Shown here: positions 1 to 6,826 of the stretch, in pieces
How the letters are laid out: every line of letters starts with the position of its first letter
How positions within the stretch are numbered: position 1 is the stretch's first letter
Assembly (NCBI GenBank): GCA_020558355.1
Contig: JAJCKG010000032.1
Location: 1 to 11,091, forward strand
Origin: a bacterium 210820-DFI.6.37
GTDB lineage: Bacteria > Bacillota > Clostridia > Peptostreptococcales > Anaerovoracaceae
DNA: 11,091 nt
Direction: 5' to 3'
Made by a program: the position numbers and the translations under genes
Notes under the pieces: generated by a model
What the model was told of the DNA's origin: nothing
Databases searched by the model: none
Seen by the model: only the letters and a program-made list of their open reading frames with translations

Positions 1-112
1 CCGCTGAAAAGCGAATTGGTCGCCAACGGGCCTGGCTTTTGCTCCATGGCGACGGGTTCTGTATCAAAACGTGAAATTGGCGACCTGCACACGGTGGTAA
101 TAGCCCTGGTAA
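1..112. other. Left edge, no gene assigned
   Basis: No gene can be supported here. Plus-strand frame 1 is open from base 1 to a stop at 154-156, but it has no visible start and no family I recognise, and it overlaps the end of the acetyltransferase gene. There is a 9-bp inverted repeat, GGTCGCCAA at 18-26 and TTGGCGACC at 78-86, with a related CATGGCGAC in between, and a small hairpin CGCT-GAAA-AGCG at 2-13. There is no T-tract that would make this a clear terminator for the minus-strand operon ending at 113. Confidence 0.3.
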
Positions 113-568
113 CTATGTTTCTAGTGAATGGACGGCAGCGATCTCCTTATGCATAATCCGCGGGTGGCAGCTCACCTGAAAGTCCTGGCAGGTCAGGCAT
201 TTTGAAATATCCGGCGCTTCCTCTCTGCCCCGGATCTTCCATCCCAGCTTGGTATAAAAGCCTGGCACCTTTCCCACCAACCAGGCGTCTCTGCCGCCGG
301 CATCCAAAATCGCCTGTTCCGCCAGCTTCATCAGTGCCTTTGCGTGATTTTGACCGCGAAATTCCGGATCCACTGCCAGATCCGCAATTACAAAGGCGCT
401 GTCTCTATACTCAACTGCGGCGGCGGCAATCAGCCGCCCATCTTCATCTGTAATGGACCAGGCCTTGAGAACTTCTTCCGGCATTTCTTCCAGCACTTCA
501 ATTTCCAGGCCGTTTTCCTTCCAGAACGCACTCAGCTTTTTATAATTTTTATCTTCCGCAATCTTCAT
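113..568 (-). CDS. GNAT-family N-acetyltransferase
   Basis: A 151-residue protein of the GCN5-related acetyltransferase fold, which moves an acetyl group from acetyl-CoA to an amine; the substrate cannot be read from the sequence. The central beta strand and acetyl-CoA loop are at residues 61-80 (ADLAVDPEFRGQNHAKALM). The usual R-x-x-G-x-A signature appears as R-G-Q-N-H-A, so the loop glycine is an asparagine. The GFYTKLGWK segment at 103-111 is the typical GNAT motif B region. The C-terminal tail carries C124-x2-C127-x6-C134, which could bind metal or be redox active. The start at 568 is set by AGGAGG six bases upstream. It is the last gene of the operon, 50 bases after the HD gene, so it is probably co-transcribed. 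Confidence 0.85.
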   Translation of the reverse strand: MKIAEDKNYKKLSAFWKENGLEIEVLEEMPEEVLKAWSITDEDGRLIAAAAVEYRDSAFVIADLAVDPEFRGQNHAKALMKLAEQAILDAGGRDAWLVGKVPGFYTKLGWKIRGREEAPDISKCLTCQDFQVSCHPRIMHKEIAAVHSLET

Positions 569-618
569 GTGAAACCTCCTGTTTCATGCTGCGCATTTTT
601 CATACGCATAGCTTCCCC

Positions 619-1221
619 TCAGTCCAGATCGTTGACAATACAGCCCGCCTCGAGATTTGGCTTGAAAAAGTGTTTCCAGGCGTATTCCCAGAGGGTTTGC
701 GAGCCGTCCGGCGTATAGGACTGCCGCTTCATAACCTGGCTCAAACTCACATTATGCTCCAGCCAGCCCTTTCCTCCCGACGCGGCATTGAGCATTGTCG
801 GCTGTACATTGTCCAGCGTTCGCGCGAACTTTGCTTCTGGCGTTTCCATGGCTTCAAATTCATCCCAGAGCTGGCGCATCTTTTCACACTGATCCTCCGG
901 CAGCATTCCAAAAATCCGATGGGCGGCCTTACGTTCGCGCTCCGCCTGATCTCTTTGCGCCTCTTCATCATACGCAAAAGCGTCTCCCGCATCAATTTCT
1001 ACGATATCATGGATCAGCAGCATGGTAACGGTTTTCAGAACATCAATCTCTTCATTAGCGTATTCACTGAGCAAAATCGCCATGATCGCCATATGCCAGG
1101 CATGCTCAGCGTCATTTTCCTTACGGCTTCCATCCGCCAGATAGGTCTGCCTGCCGATTTGCTTTTCCTTGTCAATCTCCCTGCAGAACGCCATCTGCCG
1201 CGTCAGTCTTTTTTCATCCAT
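619..1221 (-). CDS. HD-domain hydrolase (YfbR/HDDC2-like)
   Basis: A 200-residue HD-superfamily metal-dependent phosphohydrolase, closest in pattern to the YfbR/HDDC2 group of 5'-deoxynucleotidases. Metal ligands are visible in order: H40 in NDAEHAWH, H71-D72 in LLIHDIVEIDAGD, and D137 in RTLDNVQP. The family tail W-x-E-H followed by LWEYA at 178-182 is present, so the protein is full length. I chose ATG 1221 because GGAGGG at 1226-1231 sits a few bases upstream; the frame is open further, to 1263, but that would overlap the preceding gene. It starts 19 bases after the VWA stop. Known relatives remove phosphate from deoxynucleoside monophosphates; whether this one does so is inferred. Its place beside a MoxR-VWA pair is the notable context. 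Confidence 0.88.
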   Translation of the reverse strand: MDEKRLTRQMAFCREIDKEKQIGRQTYLADGSRKENDAEHAWHMAIMAILLSEYANEEIDVLKTVTMLLIHDIVEIDAGDAFAYDEEAQRDQAERERKAAHRIFGMLPEDQCEKMRQLWDEFEAMETPEAKFARTLDNVQPTMLNAASGGKGWLEHNVSLSQVMKRQSYTPDGSQTLWEYAWKHFFKPNLEAGCIVNDLD

Positions 1222-1240
1222 TTTTCCCTCCGCGCTTTTA

Positions 1241-2422
1241 TCACAGCTCGCTTCCAGCGCCACCGTTCAGCTGCTCCGGCTTAATATAAATCACCGCTCC
1301 GCCATTGGGCTCGATCTCTTCATCCCCGTACACGACCCAGATTGCGTTTAAAAACTGATCCGGTACCGGCGCCTGCCCGTCTGTGAATATAATCCGGTTA
1401 TCGACCCGAAGCGTGAAGGCCTCTGCCGCCGCGTTGAAGTCGGTTCCTCCGCCGCCCTGGAAAACCATATGATCAATATCTTCTTCTGTCCGGATGTCTT
1501 GAAACCCGTAGAATACCGTATCGAAGCAGCCTGCTTTCAATTTGGAAAAGGACAATATATTCTTGCACTCTCTTAAAAAGCTCCTCAGCAGGTCTTCATC
1601 TACTGACCAGCTGGTATCTAGGACGATTTCCGTTTCCGGAACAGGCATTTCTTCCAGAACCGGTACGACAACTCCGTCCTCTAAAACCGCGTTCCGATAG
1701 GACCAGTCCAGATCATAATTAATTGTATCCTGCAGGATCAGCCGCCAGTCGATAAGCGGCGCAGAGCTTCCGATCTCTTCTACGGCCCGGTCCTCTCTAT
1801 TGACGGCGTTTCCCGCTTTTGATTTCTTTTCCTCCATCAGCGCATACTCATCTTCCGACTCTTCGTTATCGCAGTCGCCTTCCCCTTCCCGCATCTGGTC
1901 CTGCAGGACTTCCTCTTCTTCATTATCCTGATCAGGCTCTTCCTCGCCGGACATAGGAACCCCTTCTTCCTCGCCGCCTTCCGGATTTTCCTGGCCTTCC
2001 ATCTGGCCGCTTATTACATCGATCTCCATTTTTTCTCTGAGCAGTATTTCGTAGAACTGTTCAGCGTCATAATCGATGGCCTCAGGATAATCAATGTCGC
2101 CCGCGGGGATGTCCAGTCCGTCCCTTTTCAGCATCTGGTTAACCACAGCGTCCGCGGCTCTGTCCCATATGATCGGGTCCTTGCCTTCACCTCTCGCTAT
2201 ATGTTTGAAAGCGATATGACACAGCTCACGCGCCAGCAGGAAAACCTGACTGCCATCAGAAAGGCCCGACAGATACCGGGGATTGTAGAAAATATGCTCT
2301 CCATCATTTTCCATCGCTTCTACATCCTCGGTTTCCTGATATTCCACATTTGCCGCCACGCTTCCAAAGAACGGATATTTAGCCACTGCCTTGCGTTTCA
2401 GCGCTGTAATATCATAGATCAT
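1241..2422 (-). CDS. VWA-like protein with degenerate metallopeptidase-like N-terminus (DUF2201 type)
   Basis: A 393-residue cytosolic protein. Residues 1-130 resemble the N-terminal metallopeptidase-like domain of DUF2201 proteins, but where relatives have HExxH this one reads R65-E66-L-C-H69, so the first metal-binding histidine is replaced by arginine and peptidase activity is doubtful. Residues 140-200 are a very acidic low-complexity linker. Residues 264-390 form a von Willebrand A domain with a complete MIDAS metal site: D269-x-S271-x-S273, T327 in GGGGTD, and D348 in FTDG. The start at 2422 overlaps the ATPase stop as ATGA, with GGAGG about seven bases upstream. MoxR ATPases and VWA proteins commonly act as pairs (RavA-ViaA is the known example), so this is probably the partner or substrate-recruiting subunit of the upstream ATPase. 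Confidence 0.85.
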   Translation of the reverse strand: MIYDITALKRKAVAKYPFFGSVAANVEYQETEDVEAMENDGEHIFYNPRYLSGLSDGSQVFLLARELCHIAFKHIARGEGKDPIIWDRAADAVVNQMLKRDGLDIPAGDIDYPEAIDYDAEQFYEILLREKMEIDVISGQMEGQENPEGGEEEGVPMSGEEEPDQDNEEEEVLQDQMREGEGDCDNEESEDEYALMEEKKSKAGNAVNREDRAVEEIGSSAPLIDWRLILQDTINYDLDWSYRNAVLEDGVVVPVLEEMPVPETEIVLDTSWSVDEDLLRSFLRECKNILSFSKLKAGCFDTVFYGFQDIRTEEDIDHMVFQGGGGTDFNAAAEAFTLRVDNRIIFTDGQAPVPDQFLNAIWVVYGDEEIEPNGGAVIYIKPEQLNGGAGSEL

Positions 2423-4155
2423 TTCTCTTCCTCCGGAAGTACATAGGAATCAAAGACAGCCCGGAATTCCTCCCCCAGTTTGGACACAAAGTTCCTTACG
2501 GTTTCCAGATTTTCATCGTCTGCCTGCGTCAGTCCTACCGTTGTCGCATATCGCTGGGAAGTGTTCATATTTTCAAGCTCTCGGTCACTATAGTTTCCGC
2601 TCAGAACATCTTCCAATGTGATGACCGGCTGGCTGCAGAACTGTACGAATTCTTCGGTGATGTCTTCACCAATTAGCGCCCGCAGCATTTCCGGACGGCC
2701 TACCCCATAGAGCATCTTTGAAGCCATTTCCCATTTTCTCGGGTCCGCGTTGGGCTTTTCTCCGTCATATTTGCTTCTCAGCGTTTCGCCTCTTTTGCAG
2801 GCGATATAGGCGTAAATCGCGGGATGTATCTTGTTTTCACGAGCCCATTTCAGCCATTTTTCTGTCGTCGTATTAATATACACATGGGCAAATCGGTTAA
2901 AGAACGGCGCAGCCAGCTGCTGGGCCGCCAAAGAGTCCTTCATATCGTTTCCCGCCGCTACAATTCTGGCGTTGTCCGGAAGCCTCCAGATACCGTTAAC
3001 CTCTCTGTCCAGTACAATATTGAAGGCCATTCCCTGGATGCTGGGCAACGCGTTGTTAATTTCATCAAAGAAGACCACATGCAGCTTGTCCGGTTCCTCC
3101 TGGCATTTTGCCTGCACTTTTTTAAACCAGGCGGGTGGGATATCGATCATCTCTCCGGTGGACTGGTTGTAAACGCTCCGGCCGTTCAGACTGTCCGGCG
3201 TGGCGTTGCGAAGATAAAGAATCACACAGTCCGGGTCGATCTGCTTTACCCGGGCGCTCTTTCCCTCAGAGGATGGCCCGTGCAGAAATACCGGGACATT
3301 ACTCTCAATGGCTCCTTTTATAATATCTTCTTCGCTGACCTCACCGAACTTCAAACCATACGGGTTTTTTCGCCTCATGACCCTTTTCCTGTTTTCTTCA
3401 TATTCCGCCTCTTCTTCGGGCGTCATAACGCGAAGCTCGCTGGGGCGCAGGTCCGCGGCAAGGCTTGTGTTCAAATAAGTATGCATCGCGGTTTTCTCGA
3501 AATCTCCATCATAGTAATTTTCGGCGGAAAACAGCATGCCAGACGCAAGAATCGTTTTGCTGACCAAAAGCCCTGCCGCTTTATCATACAGCCATTTAAC
3601 CGGAGATACTTTAATCCATACCGGATCGCCATCCCCGTAGTTTTTTCCATTGGACAGGCGGCAGCCTTCCTCTAAAAGGTACGGCACTCTGATATATTTG
3701 GCTCCTTCATACTGAAATTCTTCGTACTGCGCCTGATACGTTTTGCCGGTTTTCCGCAGCAGGCCTTCGGCAAATTCCTGTTCCAGGGTTCCTGCCAGAG
3801 TTTTATCCGCCGCGTTCTGCGGATATTCACCGAATTCAGCCTCTTCAAAACCCGATATGTCCTTCCTGGACTCACAAGACAGTCCAGAAAGATCCGCGCA
3901 CTCCATTACCGGGCGGACGCCGCCGCGGGATGTCGAATACGCAACCCTCTGGCTGCCGCTTTCATCGACCGCGCACACGTCTCCATACCCTGGTGTGGAC
4001 GAGAGGAACCATCTTCCCGCGCTTCCCTGACCGGCCACGCCGGAAAGCGCCGCAAAATCCGATACGCCGCATTTTGTGCCGATTGCGCGGATAACATCTA
4101 TTCTCTCTTCTCCAAAGACCTGTTCTTGTGAAAGTAATCTGTAAGTGTAATTCAT
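2419..4155 (-). CDS. MoxR-type AAA+ ATPase with N-terminal DUF6273-like module
   Basis: A 578-residue two-part protein. The C-terminal part, about 265-578, is a MoxR-like AAA+ ATPase: Walker A GPSSEGKS at 293-300, Walker B VVFFDE at 360-365, sensor-1 region AAGND at 400-404, and the arginine of FFNRF at R421. These proteins work as hexameric remodellers, usually with a VWA partner. The N-terminal half, 1-245, is unusual for MoxR: WFLSS (49-53) to GGVRPVM (78-84), and EFGEYPQNAAD (107-117) through LLVSKTIL (196-203) to TYLN (226-229), resemble the DUF6273-type modules found in Clostridia, possibly a ligand or target recognition domain. It is the first gene of the operon. The start at 4155 has AAAGGA very close and AAGGATGG farther upstream, so the ribosome binding site is not ideal. 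Confidence 0.85.
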   Translation of the reverse strand: MNYTYRLLSQEQVFGEERIDVIRAIGTKCGVSDFAALSGVAGQGSAGRWFLSSTPGYGDVCAVDESGSQRVAYSTSRGGVRPVMECADLSGLSCESRKDISGFEEAEFGEYPQNAADKTLAGTLEQEFAEGLLRKTGKTYQAQYEEFQYEGAKYIRVPYLLEEGCRLSNGKNYGDGDPVWIKVSPVKWLYDKAAGLLVSKTILASGMLFSAENYYDGDFEKTAMHTYLNTSLAADLRPSELRVMTPEEEAEYEENRKRVMRRKNPYGLKFGEVSEEDIIKGAIESNVPVFLHGPSSEGKSARVKQIDPDCVILYLRNATPDSLNGRSVYNQSTGEMIDIPPAWFKKVQAKCQEEPDKLHVVFFDEINNALPSIQGMAFNIVLDREVNGIWRLPDNARIVAAGNDMKDSLAAQQLAAPFFNRFAHVYINTTTEKWLKWARENKIHPAIYAYIACKRGETLRSKYDGEKPNADPRKWEMASKMLYGVGRPEMLRALIGEDITEEFVQFCSQPVITLEDVLSGNYSDRELENMNTSQRYATTVGLTQADDENLETVRNFVSKLGEEFRAVFDSYVLPEEEK

Positions 4156-4196
4156 TCCTTTAATCCATCCTTGCTGTAATATTTATAATAGGATAC

Positions 4197-4225
4197 ACCA
4201 TAATTTGCCTGGCCGGAAGAGCCAA
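4197..4225 (-). promoter_or_regulatory. Possible promoter of the MoxR-VWA operon
   Basis: On the minus strand, TTGGCT (4220-4225) and TATGGT (4197-4202) are 17 bases apart, giving a transcript start near 4190, about 35 bases before the ATPase start. Each box matches consensus at only four of six positions, so this is a weak call. Confidence 0.3.
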
Positions 4226-4312
4226 TATTTAAACACTTTATGGGACAATTTATTTTTTGGTTGCCGCCCTGTCATCCTTTAGTATTTCTATCCCTCTATG
4301 GAATCTGACCTT

Positions 4313-4345
4313 TGCCGCTATGTTTTCCAGCGGTGCGGCATTTTT
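4313..4345 (+). terminator. Terminator-like hairpin without a known gene
   Basis: TGCCGC at 4313-4318 pairs with GCGGCA at 4335-4340, with an alternative inner stem CCGCT/AGCGG, followed by TTTTT on the plus strand. No plus-strand gene ends here. A perfect TATAAT lies upstream on the same strand at 4184-4189 but has no clear -35 box. The 4156-4370 gap otherwise shows nothing beyond the weak ATPase promoter. Confidence 0.35.
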
Positions 4346-4370
4346 ATTAATATGTAACACCTATTACCAT

Positions 4371-4826
4371 TTATGGCCCTTCTCTTATGTCCTTTACATA
4401 CCATTCGCCGTGTTCATCTTTATCCAAATACCACAATGCTGGCACTCGCCACGCTCCGCGGGCAACATTTCCATATTTGTCTAAACCTTCACTGCTATAG
4501 TACACCCACATATAGCCTCGATGCTCTGCTGTTGGTGATGGATGCAGAATAACAGACCAGATTCTCAGTTTGTGATTTTCGGAAACCACTTCATTATTGA
4601 TATCTGACGCGTTAGCGTATTCTCCCAGTACTCCATATTTTTTCATCGCTTCCTCAGAAGTACTCTCTATGTCCGAAAATGCGGCTTCTGCAGTCTTTAC
4701 AATATTAGATACTTGAAGCCTATTTGTAGGCAATCCACGGAATACCAGGTAAGAAGCATCCCCCGCACTATGAAAATCCATAGCAACAACAGGAATTAAA
4801 TGCCATACCGGGAACAAATATAGCAT
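4371..4826 (-). CDS. Hypothetical protein, possibly 5'-truncated
   Basis: A 151-residue protein of no family I can name. The first 22 residues are hydrophobic (MLYLFPVWHLIPVVAMDF) but lack the basic start of a normal signal peptide. The rest is soluble and mixed alpha/beta, ending in an aromatic-rich stretch around GYMWVYYSSEGLDKYGN and WYLDKDEHGEWYVKDI, a pattern reminiscent of small extracytoplasmic proteins of Firmicutes. A stop codon lies four codons before the ATG, and there is no well-placed ribosome binding site (GGGGA is about 16 bases away), so the true N-terminus may be lost. It sits alone between the MoxR operon and the Schlafen island. The codons read smoothly over the whole length, which supports a real coding history. 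Confidence 0.5.
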   Translation of the reverse strand: MLYLFPVWHLIPVVAMDFHSAGDASYLVFRGLPTNRLQVSNIVKTAEAAFSDIESTSEEAMKKYGVLGEYANASDINNEVVSENHKLRIWSVILHPSPTAEHRGYMWVYYSSEGLDKYGNVARGAWRVPALWYLDKDEHGEWYVKDIREGP

Positions 4827-4902
4827 AAGATTGTTTCACTTTTCCCCGCAAAAGTCACCCTAGCAAAGCGAGAATCACTATTTTAATCTACTTTCGTCAT
4901 AA

Positions 4903-5020
4903 TTCTTCCAGTTTTTCTTTCCCGGCCTGTCTTTTCAGTCATGTGCTTTCCTGCTCTGAAACAGGGCTAACTCACGATTAACTCACGCGTGAATTAATCG
5001 TGAGTTGGTAATTTAAATCA
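4903..5020. repeat. 118-bp direct repeat, copy R1
   Basis: It matches 6827-6944 without gaps, with 9 mismatches that are all transitions (about 92% identity). The copy runs from TTCTTCCAG to ATTTAAATCA and ends inside the last codons of the Schlafen gene, covering its stop codon. It contains the imperfect palindrome at 4966-5009. On the minus strand one frame reads VSEQEST, a TGA stop, then LKRQAGKEKLEEL and stop, which looks like an eroded protein C-terminus. Confidence 0.9.
4966..5009. promoter_or_regulatory. Palindrome with four TAACTCACG half-sites (imperfect copy)
   Basis: Just after the Schlafen stop codon lies a 44-nt dyad centred at 4987/4988. It has the core ACTCACGCGTGA and outer half-sites TAACTCACG and CGTGAGTT. 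Three transitions break the symmetry that its sister at 6890-6933 keeps. It may act as an operator for the same regulator as the Schlafen promoter site and as a transcription-stopping hairpin, though no strong T-tract follows. Confidence 0.7.
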
Positions 5021-6653
5021 GAATGTATTTTGCATACTTTCCACTGCCCTGAAGCTTTAAAAGACCTTTGTCTCTTAACTTTATAATAATCCGATACGCT
5101 TGTGGCAGCGACACGTTAAGAAGTTCCGCTACGTTTCCTCTTGTAACATAACCTTGTTCTTTCGCAAGTTTTATTATTAATTCCTCATATCTCAATTTAT
5201 CGATATCGGTCTGCCTTACATAACCCATTACATTGTCACTTTTTTTATATACTCTTGAACTCAACATATAGTAGCGGCCTCTTCCAGTTCCTTTCGCTTC
5301 TACTAATCCCATTTCAACTAAACTTTCAACCGCAACTTTTACTCTTGTGCTATCGCTATTAATCTCATCAGCTATCTCTATAACTGTTGATCTATGGTTG
5401 ATTTTCAGGCTATTTAAAACTAACAAGTAGTGTATCGACAACGAATGACCTGTCTTCTTTTGCTCTTCGATAACCATTTTTACAAAAGCTTTATCAGGCA
5501 AGCTCTTTGGTATAAATAATTTAACTAAGCGCTCTGTAGACTCAGAATAGTCCGGCAACAATCGGCCAAACAAAAGGGATCCTTCATAAATTCTGTCAAT
5601 ACCACGCCCTGTGCGCTCTGCTAGTCCTATTCTTTTTAATGCGTCTGCCAATACCGGATTTCTGCTATGAGGCTCCGCATATAGCAGATTATTTATAGAT
5701 ACACCTTCTATAAACCCTCCAGGATTACTAATCGTCATACCCTCATCATCTAATTGAACTCTTACGCGTCCTAGCATAGAGTAATCACGATGGCAAAAGG
5801 CATTAACTAGTGATTCTCTAAAGGCTCTTTTGTCAATATCAGGAATAGAAACTCTAAATAAACCTACTTCCAGTTCTTGTTCTCTATTATAAGCATCTAC
5901 ATATCCGCTAATCTTTTCAAATGACGCCAGCAGAGGCAATACATATGATTCATTTACTTTAATATCTGTTCCTTGCATAATTTGAATTGCCGATTCTGCT
6001 GTAGGCACTAATGCTTTTAATCGATCTTTTTTTCCAATCAATAGCATTCCGGTTAAAGTTGGAACACTTTCACCATTTACACTCGTAACCAATTGCAATG
6101 CGCTATCCAACTCATTATCATTCAGTTCCAATAAATTTTGTTCCCCCCGAAATGCTCTAATAATATTTCTCAATCGTTCTCTTTCCACAGAATCTAAATC
6201 ACTAAGAGCCGCGTCTGGAACCGGCTGTGCAGAAAAATCAAGCAAACTCAAGCTGCTCAATCTATTTGCAATCTCATAGGGATACATAGGGATATTCTCA
6301 GGTGTTCCATCCGCCTTAATTCTTCGCCGCAACATTTTTCCTGAAGATGTTGCGACAATACTTGTTTTCTTAGGAACTGAGATTTTTAAAACAACTCGAT
6401 CATATTCAATAAGCTCTGTTCGAACAGAAATGGGTGGAATCGTTCTGTTCGCTATTAAAGCCGCTAGCTGCGTTATGTCTTTATGCTTCTCATGCAGTCC
6501 AGTAATTTCACCATCATCTTCTATACCTAAAAACAGATTTCCCCCATCTGTATTTGTAAAAGCAACCACCGCTTCTACAAGCTCTTCATCACCCAATTTT
6601 TTCCGGTCGCTTTTGAATTCATTTATCATATCCTCATTAAATCCGATGTTCAT
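5013..6653 (-). CDS. Schlafen/AlbA_2-domain ATP-binding protein with winged-helix C-terminus
   Basis: A 546-residue protein in three parts. Residues about 8-125 are the AlbA_2 (Schlafen-like) domain: NEFKSD, then AFTNTDGGNLFLGIEDDGEITGL at 31-53. Residues about 278-380 are an HATPase_c_4 domain: FRESLVNAFCHRDY, ISNPGGF at 308-314, SRNPVLADAL at 330-339, and RTGRGIDRI at 347-355. Residues about 405-465 and 485-545 look like two winged helix-turn-helix units (ADEINSDSTRVKVAVESL; AELLNVSLPQAYRIIIKL). Such proteins are annotated as ATP-binding transcription regulators; some relatives occur in anti-phage loci, but that role is not shown here. I chose ATG 6653 because AAAGGAG is eight bases upstream; a GTG at 6662 is also in frame. 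The region is visibly AT-richer than its neighbours, consistent with transfer. An operator sits in its own promoter. Confidence 0.88.
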   Translation of the reverse strand: MNIGFNEDMINEFKSDRKKLGDEELVEAVVAFTNTDGGNLFLGIEDDGEITGLHEKHKDITQLAALIANRTIPPISVRTELIEYDRVVLKISVPKKTSIVATSSGKMLRRRIKADGTPENIPMYPYEIANRLSSLSLLDFSAQPVPDAALSDLDSVERERLRNIIRAFRGEQNLLELNDNELDSALQLVTSVNGESVPTLTGMLLIGKKDRLKALVPTAESAIQIMQGTDIKVNESYVLPLLASFEKISGYVDAYNREQELEVGLFRVSIPDIDKRAFRESLVNAFCHRDYSMLGRVRVQLDDEGMTISNPGGFIEGVSINNLLYAEPHSRNPVLADALKRIGLAERTGRGIDRIYEGSLLFGRLLPDYSESTERLVKLFIPKSLPDKAFVKMVIEEQKKTGHSLSIHYLLVLNSLKINHRSTVIEIADEINSDSTRVKVAVESLVEMGLVEAKGTGRGRYYMLSSRVYKKSDNVMGYVRQTDIDKLRYEELIIKLAKEQGYVTRGNVAELLNVSLPQAYRIIIKLRDKGLLKLQGSGKYAKYILI

Positions 6654-6673
6654 CTTATTCACTCCTTTTATAC

Positions 6674-6702
6674 ATTTTAACTCACGCGTGAGTTAAAATC
6701 AA
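6674..6702 (-). promoter_or_regulatory. Schlafen-gene promoter with embedded palindromic operator
   Basis: On the minus strand, -35 TTGATT (6697-6702) and -10 TAAAAT (6674-6679) are separated by exactly 17 bases. A perfect 26-nt palindrome, 6674-6699, fills the spacer and covers the -10 box; its centre is ACTCACGCGTGAGT with TTAA arms. A protein bound here would exclude RNA polymerase, so repression, probably by the gene's own winged-helix product, is the natural reading. The ribosome binding site follows shortly downstream. Confidence 0.8.
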
Positions 6703-6826
6703 CACAATCATTACAAGTCGTGACATCTATGTTGATTAATATGAACAAACTTTATCGATTATTACAACCAACAAAAAAGAACCTCAGCCATCACTTTGAT
6801 ATTTGCTCGATTCTCTTTCATATTCC

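Noticed and set aside
586..1284. Plus-strand open frame opposite the HD hydrolase
   Set aside because: Shadow of the minus-strand gene whose metal-binding motifs are plain; no family features of its own.
2210..2240. Active zinc metallopeptidase in the DUF2201-like domain
   Set aside because: The first histidine of HExxH is replaced by arginine, so catalysis is not supported.
2824..3675. Long plus-strand open frame (283 codons) opposite the MoxR ATPase
   Set aside because: It lies wholly antisense to a gene with clear AAA motifs, has no ribosome binding site, and its composition follows from the codons of the real gene.
4903..5020. CRISPR-like repeats
   Set aside because: Only two copies of the long repeat, 1.9 kb apart with a gene between; no spacer periodicity or cas genes.
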